Source: JAYPUG01 sp038117265 (GTDB lineage: Bacteria; Pseudomonadota; Alphaproteobacteria; UBA6615). Taken from it: a stretch of DNA of 64,000 nt. The notes beneath the pieces were generated by a model. The model made no database searches. It worked only from the letters and a program-made list of their open reading frames with translations, and had not been told where the DNA came from. The translations under genes and the position numbers were made by a program. The DNA lies in the NCBI GenBank assembly GCA_038117265.1, contig JAYOFO010000008.1:1-64000 (forward strand), read 5' to 3'. Every line of letters starts with the position of its first letter. Position 1 is the first letter of the stretch. Of this stretch, positions 1 through 8,183 are shown one piece after another.

Positions 1-154
1 TTTTGCAGAGCTTTCCGACCGGGGCCAGACCCCAACCGGTCAGCGAGGCCGGGTTGTACGTCCGCTTATCGAGCAAGTCAAACGCTTTTTTGACCTGTGC
101 GGACAGCTTTTTCACAACCGGTTCGTAGACGCTGCGGGACGGAACAAATGCCAT
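1..154 (-). CDS. Partial hypothetical protein, runs off the left edge
   Basis: A leftward reading frame opens with ATG at 154-152 and stays open to the window edge, giving 51 residues beginning MAFVPSRSVYEPVVKK. An in-frame TGA at 169-167 lies just upstream, so the start is bounded. The visible part is lysine-rich, with no motif I recognise. Its base composition looks less GC-rich than the genes to the right. No convincing ribosome binding site is visible. It could be a real gene of unknown function or a chance frame. Confidence 0.4.
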   Translation of the reverse strand, partial: MAFVPSRSVYEPVVKKLSAQVKKAFDLLDKRTYNPASLTGWGLAPVGKLCK

Positions 155-327
155 CCGAATCGCATGTCAACGACGCCGGTTAAAAGATCGTCTGCGGGGC
201 ATCCAAGTCAACCGAAACTGTTGCAGTGCACAAAACATATTGGCGCCGGTACGTGCACCCGCGGCATGCGCGAGTCAGGCACTTTCGCTAAAGTCACGCA
301 AACAAACGAAACATCGAACGCGAGCCG

Positions 328-846
328 ATGAAACGCCTCTTGCTGATGCGTCACGCCAAGTCCGAGTGGCGCGCCGACGACCAGGACGATATCGACCGTG
401 CCCTGTCGAATGGCGGCCGCATGACCATGCGCCACGTCGCGGAATGGCTGGTCGCGCAAGACCTGGTTCCCGACCGGGCACTGGTCTCGCAGGCCTTGCG
501 CACGCGCCAGACCTGGGAGCATCTGCGCACGGAACTCGGCGCGGACATTCCCGCCGACATCCAAAGCGCGCTCTACCTTGCCTCGCCCGGCACGCTGCTC
601 GCCCAAATCGAGGCGCTGCCCGACGACACCGAAACCGCGATCGTCGTCGCCCACAATCCGGGCATCGAGGAACTGGCGCGCATGCTCGCGGGTCCGGACC
701 CCGACCCCGGCGCAATGCGCGACCTGCTGCGGGGCTTCCCCACCGCCGGCGTAGCGGTCTTCGAGCTGAACGGCGGGTCCTGGCAAAGCCTGTCGGCTGA
801 CGGGGCGCGCCTGGTTCGATCCATGGCGCCGCGCGAGGCCGGCTGA
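328..846 (+). CDS. SixA-like phosphohistidine phosphatase
   Basis: This 172-residue protein starts MKRLLLMRHAKSEW, so the histidine phosphatase catalytic RHA motif lies at residues 8-10. A second conserved histidine sits in VVAHNPGIEEL in the second half. Length and motifs fit the short SixA branch of the histidine phosphatase (phosphoglycerate-mutase-like) superfamily, cytosolic enzymes that in known cases remove phosphate from phosphohistidine on signalling or PTS proteins. No HPt or PTS partner is nearby, so the substrate is unknown. The gene stands alone, upstream of a NrtR-like regulator on the same strand with about 160 bases between them. Confidence 0.85.
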   Translation: MKRLLLMRHAKSEWRADDQDDIDRALSNGGRMTMRHVAEWLVAQDLVPDRALVSQALRTRQTWEHLRTELGADIPADIQSALYLASPGTLLAQIEALPDDTETAIVVAHNPGIEELARMLAGPDPDPGAMRDLLRGFPTAGVAVFELNGGSWQSLSADGARLVRSMAPREAG

Positions 847-1007
847 GCCGCCAGCGCGACACGGCGCTGTCACCCGGCCATGTGACGCGGCGGCCCGAAA
901 CGGATATGACTCCCGCCGGTGCCAGCTGTCGGAACGGATACGCCTTGAACCGAGCCACGCCATCGCGACCGCGCGCCCGGACGAACGCCGGACAGGAAGC
1001 CGTTTCG

Positions 1008-1946
1008 GTGGAGCTCAGCGCCGTCATCGTGGCGGCATCCTCCAACGGGCCGCGCGTCCTGGTCCGCGAAGACGGATCTTCGCGCCCCGCCGCCCTCCCC
1101 TCCGGCCCGCTCGAGTCCGAGCATCGCACCCTCGAGGCCGGGCTCCGCGCCCGGGTCAAGACACTGACCGGCGAGCGCCTCGGCTATGTCGAGCAGCTCT
1201 ACACCTTCGGCGACACCAACCGGCACGCCAGCGCACGCGGGCTGCCGGTGCGCGCGCTCTCCGTCGGCTACCTCGCACTGGCACGCGAAAGCCGATCCCG
1301 GCGCGCCGAGACCGGCACATGGGCCGACTGGTACCACTACTTCCCCTGGGAGGATTGGCGCAGCGGCGAACCCGCGATCCTGGACCGCATCCGCGCGCAC
1401 ATCGCGGGCTGGATCGCAGAGGCGCCCCGCGACGAACGGCGCGCCCGCGAGGCACGCCTGCAACTGACCTTCGGGGCATCGGGCGACACCTGGAACGAGG
1501 AACTCACGCTCGAGCGCTACGAGCTGCTCTACGAGATCGGTCTCGTGCCCGAGGCGCACCGCGATGGCGCGCCCTGCTGGGCCCCGCGTGAGGCCGTGAT
1601 CGCGGAAGCGGACTCGCTCGAGGCCGACCATCGACGGATACTCGCCACGGGCATCTCGCGCCTGCGCGGCAAGATCAAGTATCGCCCCGTCGTGTTCGAA
1701 CTGATGTCGCCGCGTTTCACCTTCCTGCAGCTCCAGCAGACGGTCGAGGCGCTCGCAGGCATCCGGCTCCACAAGCCCAACTTCCGCCGCCTGGTCCAGA
1801 ACCAGGGGCTGGTCGAGGAAACCGGCGAGGTAACGCAGGAGACCGGCGGCCGACCGGCGAAACTCTACCGGTTCCGACGCAGCGTCCTGCTCGAGCGGCC
1901 GGCCAGCGGCGTGCGGGTTCCCGGCGTACGCCGGCGCGCGACCTGA
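1008..1946 (+). CDS. NrtR-family Nudix-related NAD regulator
   Basis: The protein (312 residues from this start) has an N-terminal Nudix-like domain followed by a C-terminal winged-helix region (ending in the VEETGEVTQETGGRPAKLYR wing). This is the architecture of NrtR regulators, which sense ADP-ribose or related nucleotides and repress NAD metabolism genes. The Nudix box region around LPSGPLESEHRTLEAGL lacks the REXXEE catalytic signature, so it looks like a sensor and not a hydrolase. I chose GTG at 1008 because GGAAG lies 8 bases upstream and the conserved sequence VELSAVIVAA starts there. The frame is open back to 882, but the added 42 residues are low-complexity. No NAD biosynthesis gene is in the window. 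Confidence 0.8.
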   Translation: MELSAVIVAASSNGPRVLVREDGSSRPAALPSGPLESEHRTLEAGLRARVKTLTGERLGYVEQLYTFGDTNRHASARGLPVRALSVGYLALARESRSRRAETGTWADWYHYFPWEDWRSGEPAILDRIRAHIAGWIAEAPRDERRAREARLQLTFGASGDTWNEELTLERYELLYEIGLVPEAHRDGAPCWAPREAVIAEADSLEADHRRILATGISRLRGKIKYRPVVFELMSPRFTFLQLQQTVEALAGIRLHKPNFRRLVQNQGLVEETGEVTQETGGRPAKLYRFRRSVLLERPASGVRVPGVRRRAT

Positions 1947-2051
1947 GGCTCCCGCCACGAAAACCACGGCGGACCGATTGCGCCGCCCCTGCCGGTAGGG
2001 CAACTTGCCTTTCGAACACGGGCAATCGAACCCGAGCGAGGGAGGCACTTC

Positions 2052-3068
2052 ATGCGCGCCGCAAGGCTCCACGAAACCGGCGGACCCGAGGTCCTGCAGA
2101 TCGACGAGATTCCGACCCCCGAGGCGGGTCCCGGCCAGGTGCTGGTGAAGGCGCATTCGATCGGCATCGGCATCGCCGACCAGCTGGTGCGCGACGGCCG
2201 GTATCCGTGGATGCCGTCACTGCCGACGATCCCCGGCATCGAGATGAGCGGCACCGTCGCCGCGCTCGGCGCCGGCGTGACGAAGTTTCGCGAAGGCGAT
2301 CCCGTCGTTGTGTCGGCCGTGCCCGAGCGAAGCTGCTATGCGGAATACCTCGCCATCGACGCCGACTGGGTCTTTCCCTGCACCCACGGGATCGATCTCG
2401 CCGCCGCGGGCTGCCTGATGAATTACCGTGTGGGCCATCGCATCCTGCACTCGGGCGCACGCGTGCGCGCGGGCGAGACCGTTGCCATCGTCGGCGCGGC
2501 GGGCGGCCTGGGCAGCGCGCTGCTCGACCTGGCGAGGGCGGCAGACCTGGAAACCCTCGCGCTCGCCCGCAGCCCCGAGAAGGCCGCATTCGCCCGTGCG
2601 CGGGGTGCCGACCATGTCATCGACACGTCGGCGACCGACCTCAAGGACGCGATCATGGACGTCACCGGCGGGCGCGGCGTCGACCATTTCATCGATCCCG
2701 TGGGCGGTCCCGGGTTCGTCGGTCATCTCGACCTGCTCGCGATCCACGGCACGCTCGTGCTCTACGGCATGATCGAAGGGCTGCCGCAGGACGACATTTT
2801 CGCTGCCCAGACCCAGCGATGGGCCCGCTGTCCGGCCGTGCGCGTGTTCTCGATCCACTCCTTCGACCACGCACCCGAGGCGACTGGTCAGGACCTCGAA
2901 CTGCTCATGGGCATGGCCGCGGGCGGCACCATCGACCCGGCGATATTCGCCGAAATGCCCCTTGAGGCGGCGGCCGAGGCGCACCGGCTCCTCGACGAGG
3001 GCAGAATCATGGGCAAGCTGCTGCTGCAGCCGCACCGGACAGAAGCTCGGTTCGCGAACGACGGCTGA
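2052..3068 (+). CDS. Zinc-independent MDR family quinone oxidoreductase / alcohol dehydrogenase-like
   Basis: This 338-residue protein starts MRAARLHETGGPEVLQ, the usual opening of quinone-oxidoreductase members of the medium-chain dehydrogenase/reductase superfamily. A GroES-like N-terminal half (PGIEMSGTVAALGAGV) is followed by a Rossmann NAD(P)H-binding motif VAIVGAAGGLGSALLDLA near residues 145-160. The structural and catalytic zinc cysteine clusters of true alcohol dehydrogenases are not visible. A GAGGGAGG-type ribosome binding site precedes ATG. It likely reduces a quinone or an activated double bond with NADPH; substrate unknown. It is convergent with the SDR gene, with only 4 bases between their stops. 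Confidence 0.85.
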   Translation: MRAARLHETGGPEVLQIDEIPTPEAGPGQVLVKAHSIGIGIADQLVRDGRYPWMPSLPTIPGIEMSGTVAALGAGVTKFREGDPVVVSAVPERSCYAEYLAIDADWVFPCTHGIDLAAAGCLMNYRVGHRILHSGARVRAGETVAIVGAAGGLGSALLDLARAADLETLALARSPEKAAFARARGADHVIDTSATDLKDAIMDVTGGRGVDHFIDPVGGPGFVGHLDLLAIHGTLVLYGMIEGLPQDDIFAAQTQRWARCPAVRVFSIHSFDHAPEATGQDLELLMGMAAGGTIDPAIFAEMPLEAAAEAHRLLDEGRIMGKLLLQPHRTEARFANDG

Positions 3069-3072
3069 GAGC

Positions 3073-3816
3073 TCAGTTGAAGTAGAGGCCGCCGTTCATG
3101 TGGACGGTCTGGCCGGTCATGTAGGCGTTCGTGGCGAGCATGACGACGGCCGACGCCACCTCGTCGACATGGCCGGGCCGCCCGACCGGCGGCGCGAAGG
3201 CGATCTCGGCGGGCGTGCGCGCGGTCAGCGTCATGTCGGTCTCGACGATCGTCGGCGCCACGCAGTTGGCGGTGATCCCCTCCTCCACCAGGCGTCGGGC
3301 GTAGGCGCGCGACAGCGCCTCCATGCCGCCCTTGGAGGCGGAATAATGGATTCCGACCCGCCCGCCATTGTAGGCCGCCCCGGAGCTCACGAAGATCAGC
3401 CGGCCCCACTTGCGTTCGCGCATTCCCGGCAGCACCGCCTGCGCGCACAGGAAGGCCGTGGTGAGGTTGGCCTGGAGCGTTTCGTTGAAGTCGGCCTCGG
3501 TCGTGTCCTCGATGTCCAGCCGCCTGCCCATGCCCGCATTGGCCACCAGGATATCTATCGGCCCCAGCGCCACCTCGACCTCACCAACCATGCGGGTGAC
3601 GTCGTCGCCCACCGACACGTCACCCTGGACGACGAAGGCGCGCCCACCCGCCGCCTCGATCGCGGCGGCCGTGTCGCGCGCGGCCTGTTCGTTGGCGACA
3701 TAGTTCACCGCAACGGCCGCGCCCGCCTCGGCCAGCACCCTGGAGCAGGCCGCGCCGATGCCGCGGCCGCCGCCCGTGACCAGCGCCACCCGGCCCGTCA
3801 GATCGAAAATCTTCAC
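3073..3816 (-). CDS. SDR family oxidoreductase (3-oxoacyl-ACP reductase-like)
   Basis: A 247-residue short-chain dehydrogenase/reductase. The nucleotide-binding TGGGRGIG motif lies near residue 15, NAG in the middle (ILVANAGMG), and the catalytic Ser-Tyr-Lys set as SSGAAYNGG then YSASKGG. I chose GTG at 3816, preceded by GGGAGA, because the family consensus begins there (VKIFDLTGRVALVTGG). The frame is open further upstream but that part overlaps uxaA. It is the last gene of a leftward group with the UxaA-type dehydratase, whose stop lies 14 bases upstream. By context it may oxidise or reduce a sugar-acid intermediate, not a fatty-acid substrate. Confidence 0.85.
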   Translation of the reverse strand: MKIFDLTGRVALVTGGGRGIGAACSRVLAEAGAAVAVNYVANEQAARDTAAAIEAAGGRAFVVQGDVSVGDDVTRMVGEVEVALGPIDILVANAGMGRRLDIEDTTEADFNETLQANLTTAFLCAQAVLPGMRERKWGRLIFVSSGAAYNGGRVGIHYSASKGGMEALSRAYARRLVEEGITANCVAPTIVETDMTLTARTPAEIAFAPPVGRPGHVDEVASAVVMLATNAYMTGQTVHMNGGLYFN

Positions 3817-3830
3817 CAACGTCTCCCGGG

Positions 3831-5363
3831 CTACATCACCGCGCCGACCTGCCACGGGATGAACTCGTTGTCGCCGAAGCCGAGCGCCTCGGACTTGGAG
3901 AGCTTCCCGCTGGCCACGTCGAGCATGTAGTCGAAGATCTCCGCGCCCACCTCCTCGATGGTCGCGTCGCCGTCGGCGATCTTGCCGGCGTTGATGTCCA
4001 TGTCCTCGGACATCCGCTCGTACATCGGCGTGTTGGTCGAGAGCTTGATCGACGGCGCCGGCTTGCAGCCATAGACCGAGCCCCGGCCGGTGGTGAAACA
4101 GACGATGTTCGCGCCCGAGGCGACCTCGCCGGTGATCGAGGCCGGGTCGAAACCGGGCGAGTCCATGAACACGAAGCCTTTGGTGTCGACGGGCTCGGCA
4201 TACTTGTAGACACCGGTCAGGTTGGTCGTGCCGCCCTTCGCCGCCGCGCCCAGAGACTTTTCGAGGATCGTCGTCAGGCCGCCCGCCTTGTTGCCCGGCG
4301 AGGGGTTGTTGTCCATCGAGCCGTGGTTGCGTGCGGTGTAGTCCTCCCACCACTTGATCCGATCGACCAGCTTATGCCCGACCTTCTCGTCGACCGCGCG
4401 GCGGGTCAGCAGGTGTTCGGCGCCGTAGATTTCGGGCGTTTCGGCGAGGATGCCCGTCCCGCCATTCGCGACCAGCCGGTCGACGGCATTGCCCAGCGCC
4501 GGGTTCGCGGTGATGCCCGAATAGGCGTCCGAGCCGCCGCACTGCAGCGCGACGGTGAGTTCGCTGGCCGGCACCGTCGAGCGGGTCGCGGCGTTGGCCG
4601 GCGCGAGCATCGCGGAGATGCGCTCCACTGCCTCGTCGACGGTCTTCCGCGTGCCGCCCGATTCCTGGATCGTCATGGTCTGGAAGGTGTCGTTGAGCTC
4701 GAGCCCGTAGGCGTCCAGCAGGAACGGAATCTGGTTCACCTCGCAGCCCAGCCCGACGATCAGCACGCCGGCGAAGTTCGGGTGCCGGGCATAGCCCCAA
4801 AGGGTGCGCTGCAGGTTGGCGTAGCCCTCGCCCGAATCCGCCATGCCGCAGCCCGTCGCATGCACGAAGGCCGAGACGCCGTCGATGTTGGGATAGTCGG
4901 CGAGCTTGCCCGTGGCGTTGAACTGGTCGGCGATATAGCGCGCGACGGTCGCCGAGCAGTTCACCGAGGTCAGAATGCCGATGTAGTTGCGCGTGCCGAC
5001 CGAGCCGTTCTTGCGCACAAAGCCCTCGAACGTGCGCCGTTCGGCCTCGGGCACCATGGGCGTATCACGCAGGTCGGTCGCGAACTGGTAGTCGCGCTCG
5101 ACCGGCCGAAACTCGCAATTCTGCGTGTGCACATGATCGCCCGCCGCGATGTCTTGCGAGGCATAGCCGATGATCTGGTCGTACTTGATCACCGTCTCGC
5201 CCTTGGCGATCGCGCGTGTCGCGATCTTGTGCCCGCGCGGTATCGGGTCGGCGGTCGTCACCTCCTCGCCGGGGATGTCGGTGCCGGGCAGGATTTCGGC
5301 GCGGGCGACGACGACATTGTCGGCGCCGTTCAGGCGGATGGTGAGCGGTGCGGTGTCGGACAT
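3831..5363 (-). CDS. UxaA family sugar-acid dehydratase (altronate dehydratase-like)
   Basis: A 510-residue full-length UxaA family protein: an N-terminal SAF domain (residues about 1-105, with MSDTAPLTIRLNGAD) followed by the large UxaA/GarD catalytic region. Conserved metal/active-site cysteine motifs are visible, such as ATGCGMADSGEG near residue 175, GLGCEVNQIPF, LQCGGSDAYSG and the histidine-rich RNHGSMDNNPSPGNK stretch. Characterised relatives are iron- or magnesium-dependent dehydratases of altronate or galactarate. It lies between a bicupin gene 28 bases upstream and an SDR gene downstream, a likely operon for a sugar acid whose identity cannot be read from sequence alone. Altronate is the best guess, but not certain. 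Confidence 0.85.
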   Translation of the reverse strand: MSDTAPLTIRLNGADNVVVARAEILPGTDIPGEEVTTADPIPRGHKIATRAIAKGETVIKYDQIIGYASQDIAAGDHVHTQNCEFRPVERDYQFATDLRDTPMVPEAERRTFEGFVRKNGSVGTRNYIGILTSVNCSATVARYIADQFNATGKLADYPNIDGVSAFVHATGCGMADSGEGYANLQRTLWGYARHPNFAGVLIVGLGCEVNQIPFLLDAYGLELNDTFQTMTIQESGGTRKTVDEAVERISAMLAPANAATRSTVPASELTVALQCGGSDAYSGITANPALGNAVDRLVANGGTGILAETPEIYGAEHLLTRRAVDEKVGHKLVDRIKWWEDYTARNHGSMDNNPSPGNKAGGLTTILEKSLGAAAKGGTTNLTGVYKYAEPVDTKGFVFMDSPGFDPASITGEVASGANIVCFTTGRGSVYGCKPAPSIKLSTNTPMYERMSEDMDINAGKIADGDATIEEVGAEIFDYMLDVASGKLSKSEALGFGDNEFIPWQVGAVM

Positions 5364-5391
5364 GAATGAACTCGTCGGATAAGGGTTGTCG

Positions 5392-6243
5392 TCAGAACTT
5401 GAGGGTGGTCGTGAGATAGTCCCACGGGCTGTAGAAGCGAACCCCGTCGCGCACGGGCGGCTGCGGCGCCTGGATCTCCAGCCAGTGGACGGGCGTGCCC
5501 TTGCGCGGGAAGAAGGCGTGCTGCGCGCCGACGCCGGTCCACGCGAAGTCGCCTTCCTTCAGCACATACTCCTGACCGTCGAAGACGATGTCGACCTCGC
5601 CGCCGAGCACGAAATACGCCTCCTCGAACGGGTGGTCGTGATGGTTGCAGATGCCACCGTCGGCGAAACTGATGACGAACATGTTAAAGTGCACGGCACC
5701 GAACACGTCGTCCATCATCATGCGTTGGGAAAACCCATCCAGGTCGGTTGTGATAGTCAAGGGCGGGGTGTGCTGCGAATAGTCGTAGTGACCCAGCATC
5801 GGATGCCGCCGGTCGGCAAGGTTGATCGGCGACCCGCCCGCCGACCAGTCGGCCGGCCCGTCGAACCAGGTGTCGCGCCAACCTCCCGGCGGCTTGGGCT
5901 GGGGCGCACACATCTCGACCCAGCGCGCGGGCGCGCGGCCCGTGCTCCGGTAGGCGTGCTCGATCCCCGTCGGAATCAGCATGAAGTCGCCTTCGACGAG
6001 GCGGTAGAGACGGCCGTCGCGGCTGACTTCGACCTCACCGGCGATCATGTAGAGCCCGGTCTCGTGGGCCTGGACGATGATCTCGGTCTCTCCGCAGGCA
6101 TCCAGTTGCATGATCCCGTAGGAGATATGCACCGTCTCGTCGGCGTGCTCGACGAACGGCGCCCAGCCCAGGCCGGACGCGTAGCCGTCATATTTGGGAT
6201 GCGGCGCGAACGCGCCCGCGTCGAACGTCCCGACCTTGTGCAT
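5392..6243 (-). CDS. Bicupin domain protein
   Basis: The protein (283 residues from ATG at 6243) has two cupin domains. The first, residues about 40-115, contains a Glu-His pair (VQAHETGLYMIAGEVEV). The second, residues about 190-270, has the canonical metal-binding pattern HHDHPFEEAYFVLGGEVDIV and a late histidine in GVGAQHAFFP. Similar bicupins include ureidoglycine aminohydrolases and sugar-acid-modifying enzymes. A GAGGGGGC ribosome binding site lies just before this ATG; an upstream ATG 27 bases earlier in the same frame has none. It heads the cupin-uxaA-SDR group. Function is inferred only as metal-dependent small-molecule chemistry. Confidence 0.8.
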   Translation of the reverse strand: MHKVGTFDAGAFAPHPKYDGYASGLGWAPFVEHADETVHISYGIMQLDACGETEIIVQAHETGLYMIAGEVEVSRDGRLYRLVEGDFMLIPTGIEHAYRSTGRAPARWVEMCAPQPKPPGGWRDTWFDGPADWSAGGSPINLADRRHPMLGHYDYSQHTPPLTITTDLDGFSQRMMMDDVFGAVHFNMFVISFADGGICNHHDHPFEEAYFVLGGEVDIVFDGQEYVLKEGDFAWTGVGAQHAFFPRKGTPVHWLEIQAPQPPVRDGVRFYSPWDYLTTTLKF

Positions 6244-6278
6244 TTGCCCCCTCGCCCGACGAGCCGCCACCGGCGGGT

Positions 6279-6596
6279 CTAGCGTGCCCGCGGATGTTCG
6301 GAAATCGCCTTCCTGACGTCACTCGGCTGCGCCTCGACGGCCTCGGCCAGCCGGCACAGCTGGTCGCGCAGACCATACACCTGATCCAGCAGCGAAAGAA
6401 CCATCGGCACGCCTTCCTCGGCGACCGCCATGTCGCGCCGGATTTCGCTGACCAGCCGCACCCGGGCAACGTCGATTTCGCGGAACCAGAAGTCGCCCGC
6501 GCGCCGCTCGGGCAGCACCCAGCCTTGTGCGATCCAGCGCCGAAGTTCGGCCCGGCGCACGCCGGATACCTGCAGCAGGACTTCGCGTTCGCGCAT
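6279..6596 (-). CDS. cbpM: CbpM-like chaperone modulator
   Basis: A 105-residue protein of the CbpM family, MerR-like helix-turn-helix-derived modulators that bind the J-domain of CbpA and block its activity. MREREVLLQVSGVRRAELRRWI at the start fits the family, with a helical Q-rich/charged C-terminal half (DQVYGLRDQLCRL). It follows the dnaJ gene with 2 bases between them, TGA then ATG after CC, so the two are co-transcribed, as in E. coli cbpAM. It likely tunes Hsp70 (DnaK) activity through the neighbouring J-protein. Confidence 0.85.
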   Translation of the reverse strand: MREREVLLQVSGVRRAELRRWIAQGWVLPERRAGDFWFREIDVARVRLVSEIRRDMAVAEEGVPMVLSLLDQVYGLRDQLCRLAEAVEAQPSDVRKAISEHPRAR

Positions 6597-6598
6597 GG

Positions 6599-7519
6599 TC
6601 AGGCCTCCATTCCGGCGCGGGGATCGTAGCCGTGCTTCGCCGACCAGCCTGCGATGAAGTCCGCAAGTTCGTCGTCGGCCGCCTCGGGCAGCACGACCTT
6701 CAGCGTCACGTGCTGATCGCCGCGCACACCCGCCTTGCCGCCCGGCACGCCGCGTCCCTTGAGGCGCAAGCGGTCCCCGGAGTTGGAATTCCTGGGGACC
6801 CGCATCTCCACCGGCCCGTCGACGGTCGGCACGCGCACCTTCGCGCCAAGCACCGCCTCGTGCAGTGCGGCCGGCAGGTCGATGTGGATGTCGTTGCCGA
6901 CCCGCCGGAACAGCGCATGCGGGCGTATATGGACGCTGACCAGGGCGTGACCGGCGGGCCCGCCACCGATCCCCGGCGCGCCCTTGCCGCGCAGGCGCAG
7001 AACCTGGCCGTCGCGCAGCCCGGCCGGGATCGACAGGTCCAGCGTCTTGCCGTCCGGCATGGTGATGCGCCGTTTCCCACCCTTCGCGGCATCGAGGAAG
7101 TCGACCTCGAAGCTGTAATGGATGTCTCCGCCGCGCATGCGCACCCGCCCGCCCGCGCCCTGCCCCTCGCGGCGGAAAAGGTCGGCGAACACGTCGCCGA
7201 AATCGGCGAAATTGGCATAGCCGTCGGCCGATCGATAGGGGTGGTCGGCGCCCGCCTCGGCATAGTGGCGATAGGAGGGCTGCGCGGCGCGCTCGTGGCC
7301 CTCCGCGTCGATCTCGCCGGCGTCGAAGCGCGCGCGCTTGTCCTTGTCGCCGACGATGTCGTAGGCGGCCTGCGCCTCCTTGAAGCGCTCCTCGGCCGCC
7401 GCGTCGCCCGGCTTCAGGTCGGGATGGTTCTCCGTGGCGAGCTTGCGGTACGCCTTGCGAATCTCGTCCGCCGAGGCGTCCCTGGCCACGCCAAGGACAA
7501 TGTAAGGATTCCTGGCCAC
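6599..7519 (-). CDS. cbpA: DnaJ/CbpA-type J-domain chaperone
   Basis: A 306-residue protein with an N-terminal J-domain carrying HPD at residues 32-34 (NHPDLKPGD), a G/charged linker, and DnaJ C-terminal substrate-binding domains (IHYSFEVDFLDAAKGGKRRITM, PGDRLRLKGRGVPG-like). It lacks the four CxxCxGxG zinc-finger repeats, so it is a CbpA-like type II J-protein, not DnaJ itself. It would deliver clients to DnaK and stimulate its ATPase in the cytosol or at the nucleoid. The partner modulator cbpM follows directly. ATG at 7519 fits the conserved start; tRNA-Met lies 125 bases upstream on the same strand. Confidence 0.85.
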   Translation of the reverse strand: MARNPYIVLGVARDASADEIRKAYRKLATENHPDLKPGDAAAEERFKEAQAAYDIVGDKDKRARFDAGEIDAEGHERAAQPSYRHYAEAGADHPYRSADGYANFADFGDVFADLFRREGQGAGGRVRMRGGDIHYSFEVDFLDAAKGGKRRITMPDGKTLDLSIPAGLRDGQVLRLRGKGAPGIGGGPAGHALVSVHIRPHALFRRVGNDIHIDLPAALHEAVLGAKVRVPTVDGPVEMRVPRNSNSGDRLRLKGRGVPGGKAGVRGDQHVTLKVVLPEAADDELADFIAGWSAKHGYDPRAGMEA

Positions 7520-7611
7520 GATGTCCGTCCGCTCACAACTCCACCCACCAGATGTAGTGCGTTGTTGAGACGTTTGAAGGCCTGGCCGCGATCGACGCCG
7601 ACCTGGAAAGC

Positions 7612-7634
7612 AAAAGCCCGCCGGATGGCGGGCC
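7612..7634 (-). terminator. Rho-independent terminator of tRNA-Met
   Basis: On the minus strand, a GCCCGCC stem, an ATCC loop and the matching GGCGGGC are followed by TTTTG. It lies directly downstream of the tRNA 3' end (7645), as expected for a tRNA transcription unit. It also separates that unit from dnaJ-cbpM. Confidence 0.8.
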
Positions 7635-7644
7635 TTCGAAGGGT

Positions 7645-7721
7645 TGGTAGCGGAGGAGGGACTCGAACCCCCGACACGAGGATTATGATTCCCCTGCTCT
7701 AACCAGCTGAGCTACTCCGCC
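7645..7721 (-). tRNA. tRNA-Met (anticodon CAU), elongator type
   Basis: A 77-nt cloverleaf on the minus strand with the CCA encoded. Acceptor GGCGGAG pairs with CUCCGCU (one G-U), D-arm GCUC/GAGC, anticodon stem GGGGA/UCCUC with a 7-nt loop AUCAUAA, so the anticodon is CAU (7687-7685), and T-arm GGGGG/CCCUC closing UUCGAGU. It lacks the C1-A72 mismatch of initiator tRNA. It resembles alphaproteobacterial elongator Met and not the CAU isoleucine tRNA, but CAU alone cannot exclude tRNA-Ile2. Confidence 0.92.
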
Positions 7722-7737
7722 CCGTATCGCGGCTGGG

Positions 7738-7767
7738 GATATAGGTGGAGCGTTCCCCGCCTGTCAA
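7738..7767 (-). promoter_or_regulatory. Sigma70-like promoter of tRNA-Met
   Basis: Minus-strand TTGACA (7767-7762), an 18-nt spacer, then TATATC (7743-7738), about 17 bases before the tRNA 5' end. This is the strongest consensus -35 box near any gene in the window. The truncated permease frame ends with a TGA that lies inside this -35 hexamer. Confidence 0.75.
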
Positions 7768-8178
7768 GCGCGCGGCGGGTTCGTTCGCCGGGCGACGAGA
7801 CGCCCGGCCCGCAGCGCCAGACGGTTCAACATCGGCTGGCCGCCGCCGGGCACCGAGACGAGTTGGCCGATCACCGGTTCCTCGAACCCGTGGATGTCGA
7901 TGGTCGCGAACTTGACAATACGCGTCTCGAAGCTTTGCACGCCTGGAATCTCGGCGATGCCGGTCGGCGACCTTCTCGGGCGCGCGCTCGACCCCGGCGA
8001 AGACATCGGCGAAGCGGTAGCGCTCGTAATAGGCCCGACCGGTCGTTTCGAGCGCGTCGATCGCGCTGAACGACATCACCAGGACCGCGACACCGGACGC
8101 AACCACGAGGGCGATCACCAGGACCTGGCCCTTCAGCCGCCACAGATTCCGAAACAGCTTGCGGTCGAGCGCCCCCAT
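7764..8178 (-). pseudogene. Truncated, frameshifted ABC transporter permease (FtsX-type)
   Basis: From ATG at 8178 the frame reads MGALDRKLFRNLWRLKGQ, then one hydrophobic segment (VLVIALVVASGVAVLVMSF), and breaks after APEKVADR. In the other frame it continues as IAEIPGVQSFETRIVKFATI and on to LNRLALRAGRLV. Removing one C near 7959 rejoins the two. These are the N-terminal about 130 residues of a FtsX-type permease that is normally several hundred residues longer. The rest is missing; the frame stops in the tRNA-Met promoter. The gene overlaps the ATPase stop, so it was once translationally coupled to it. An intact protein is not possible here. Confidence 0.8.
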
Positions 8179-8183
8179 GCCCT

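Noticed and set aside
882..1007. N-terminal extension of the NrtR-like protein
   Set aside because: Low-complexity Arg/Pro-rich sequence; GTG at 1008 has a ribosome binding site and matches the family start.
7645..7721. Possible attachment site of an integrated element at tRNA-Met
   Set aside because: No integrase, no direct repeat of the tRNA end seen, and flanking genes are housekeeping; the truncated permease is explained by a deletion.
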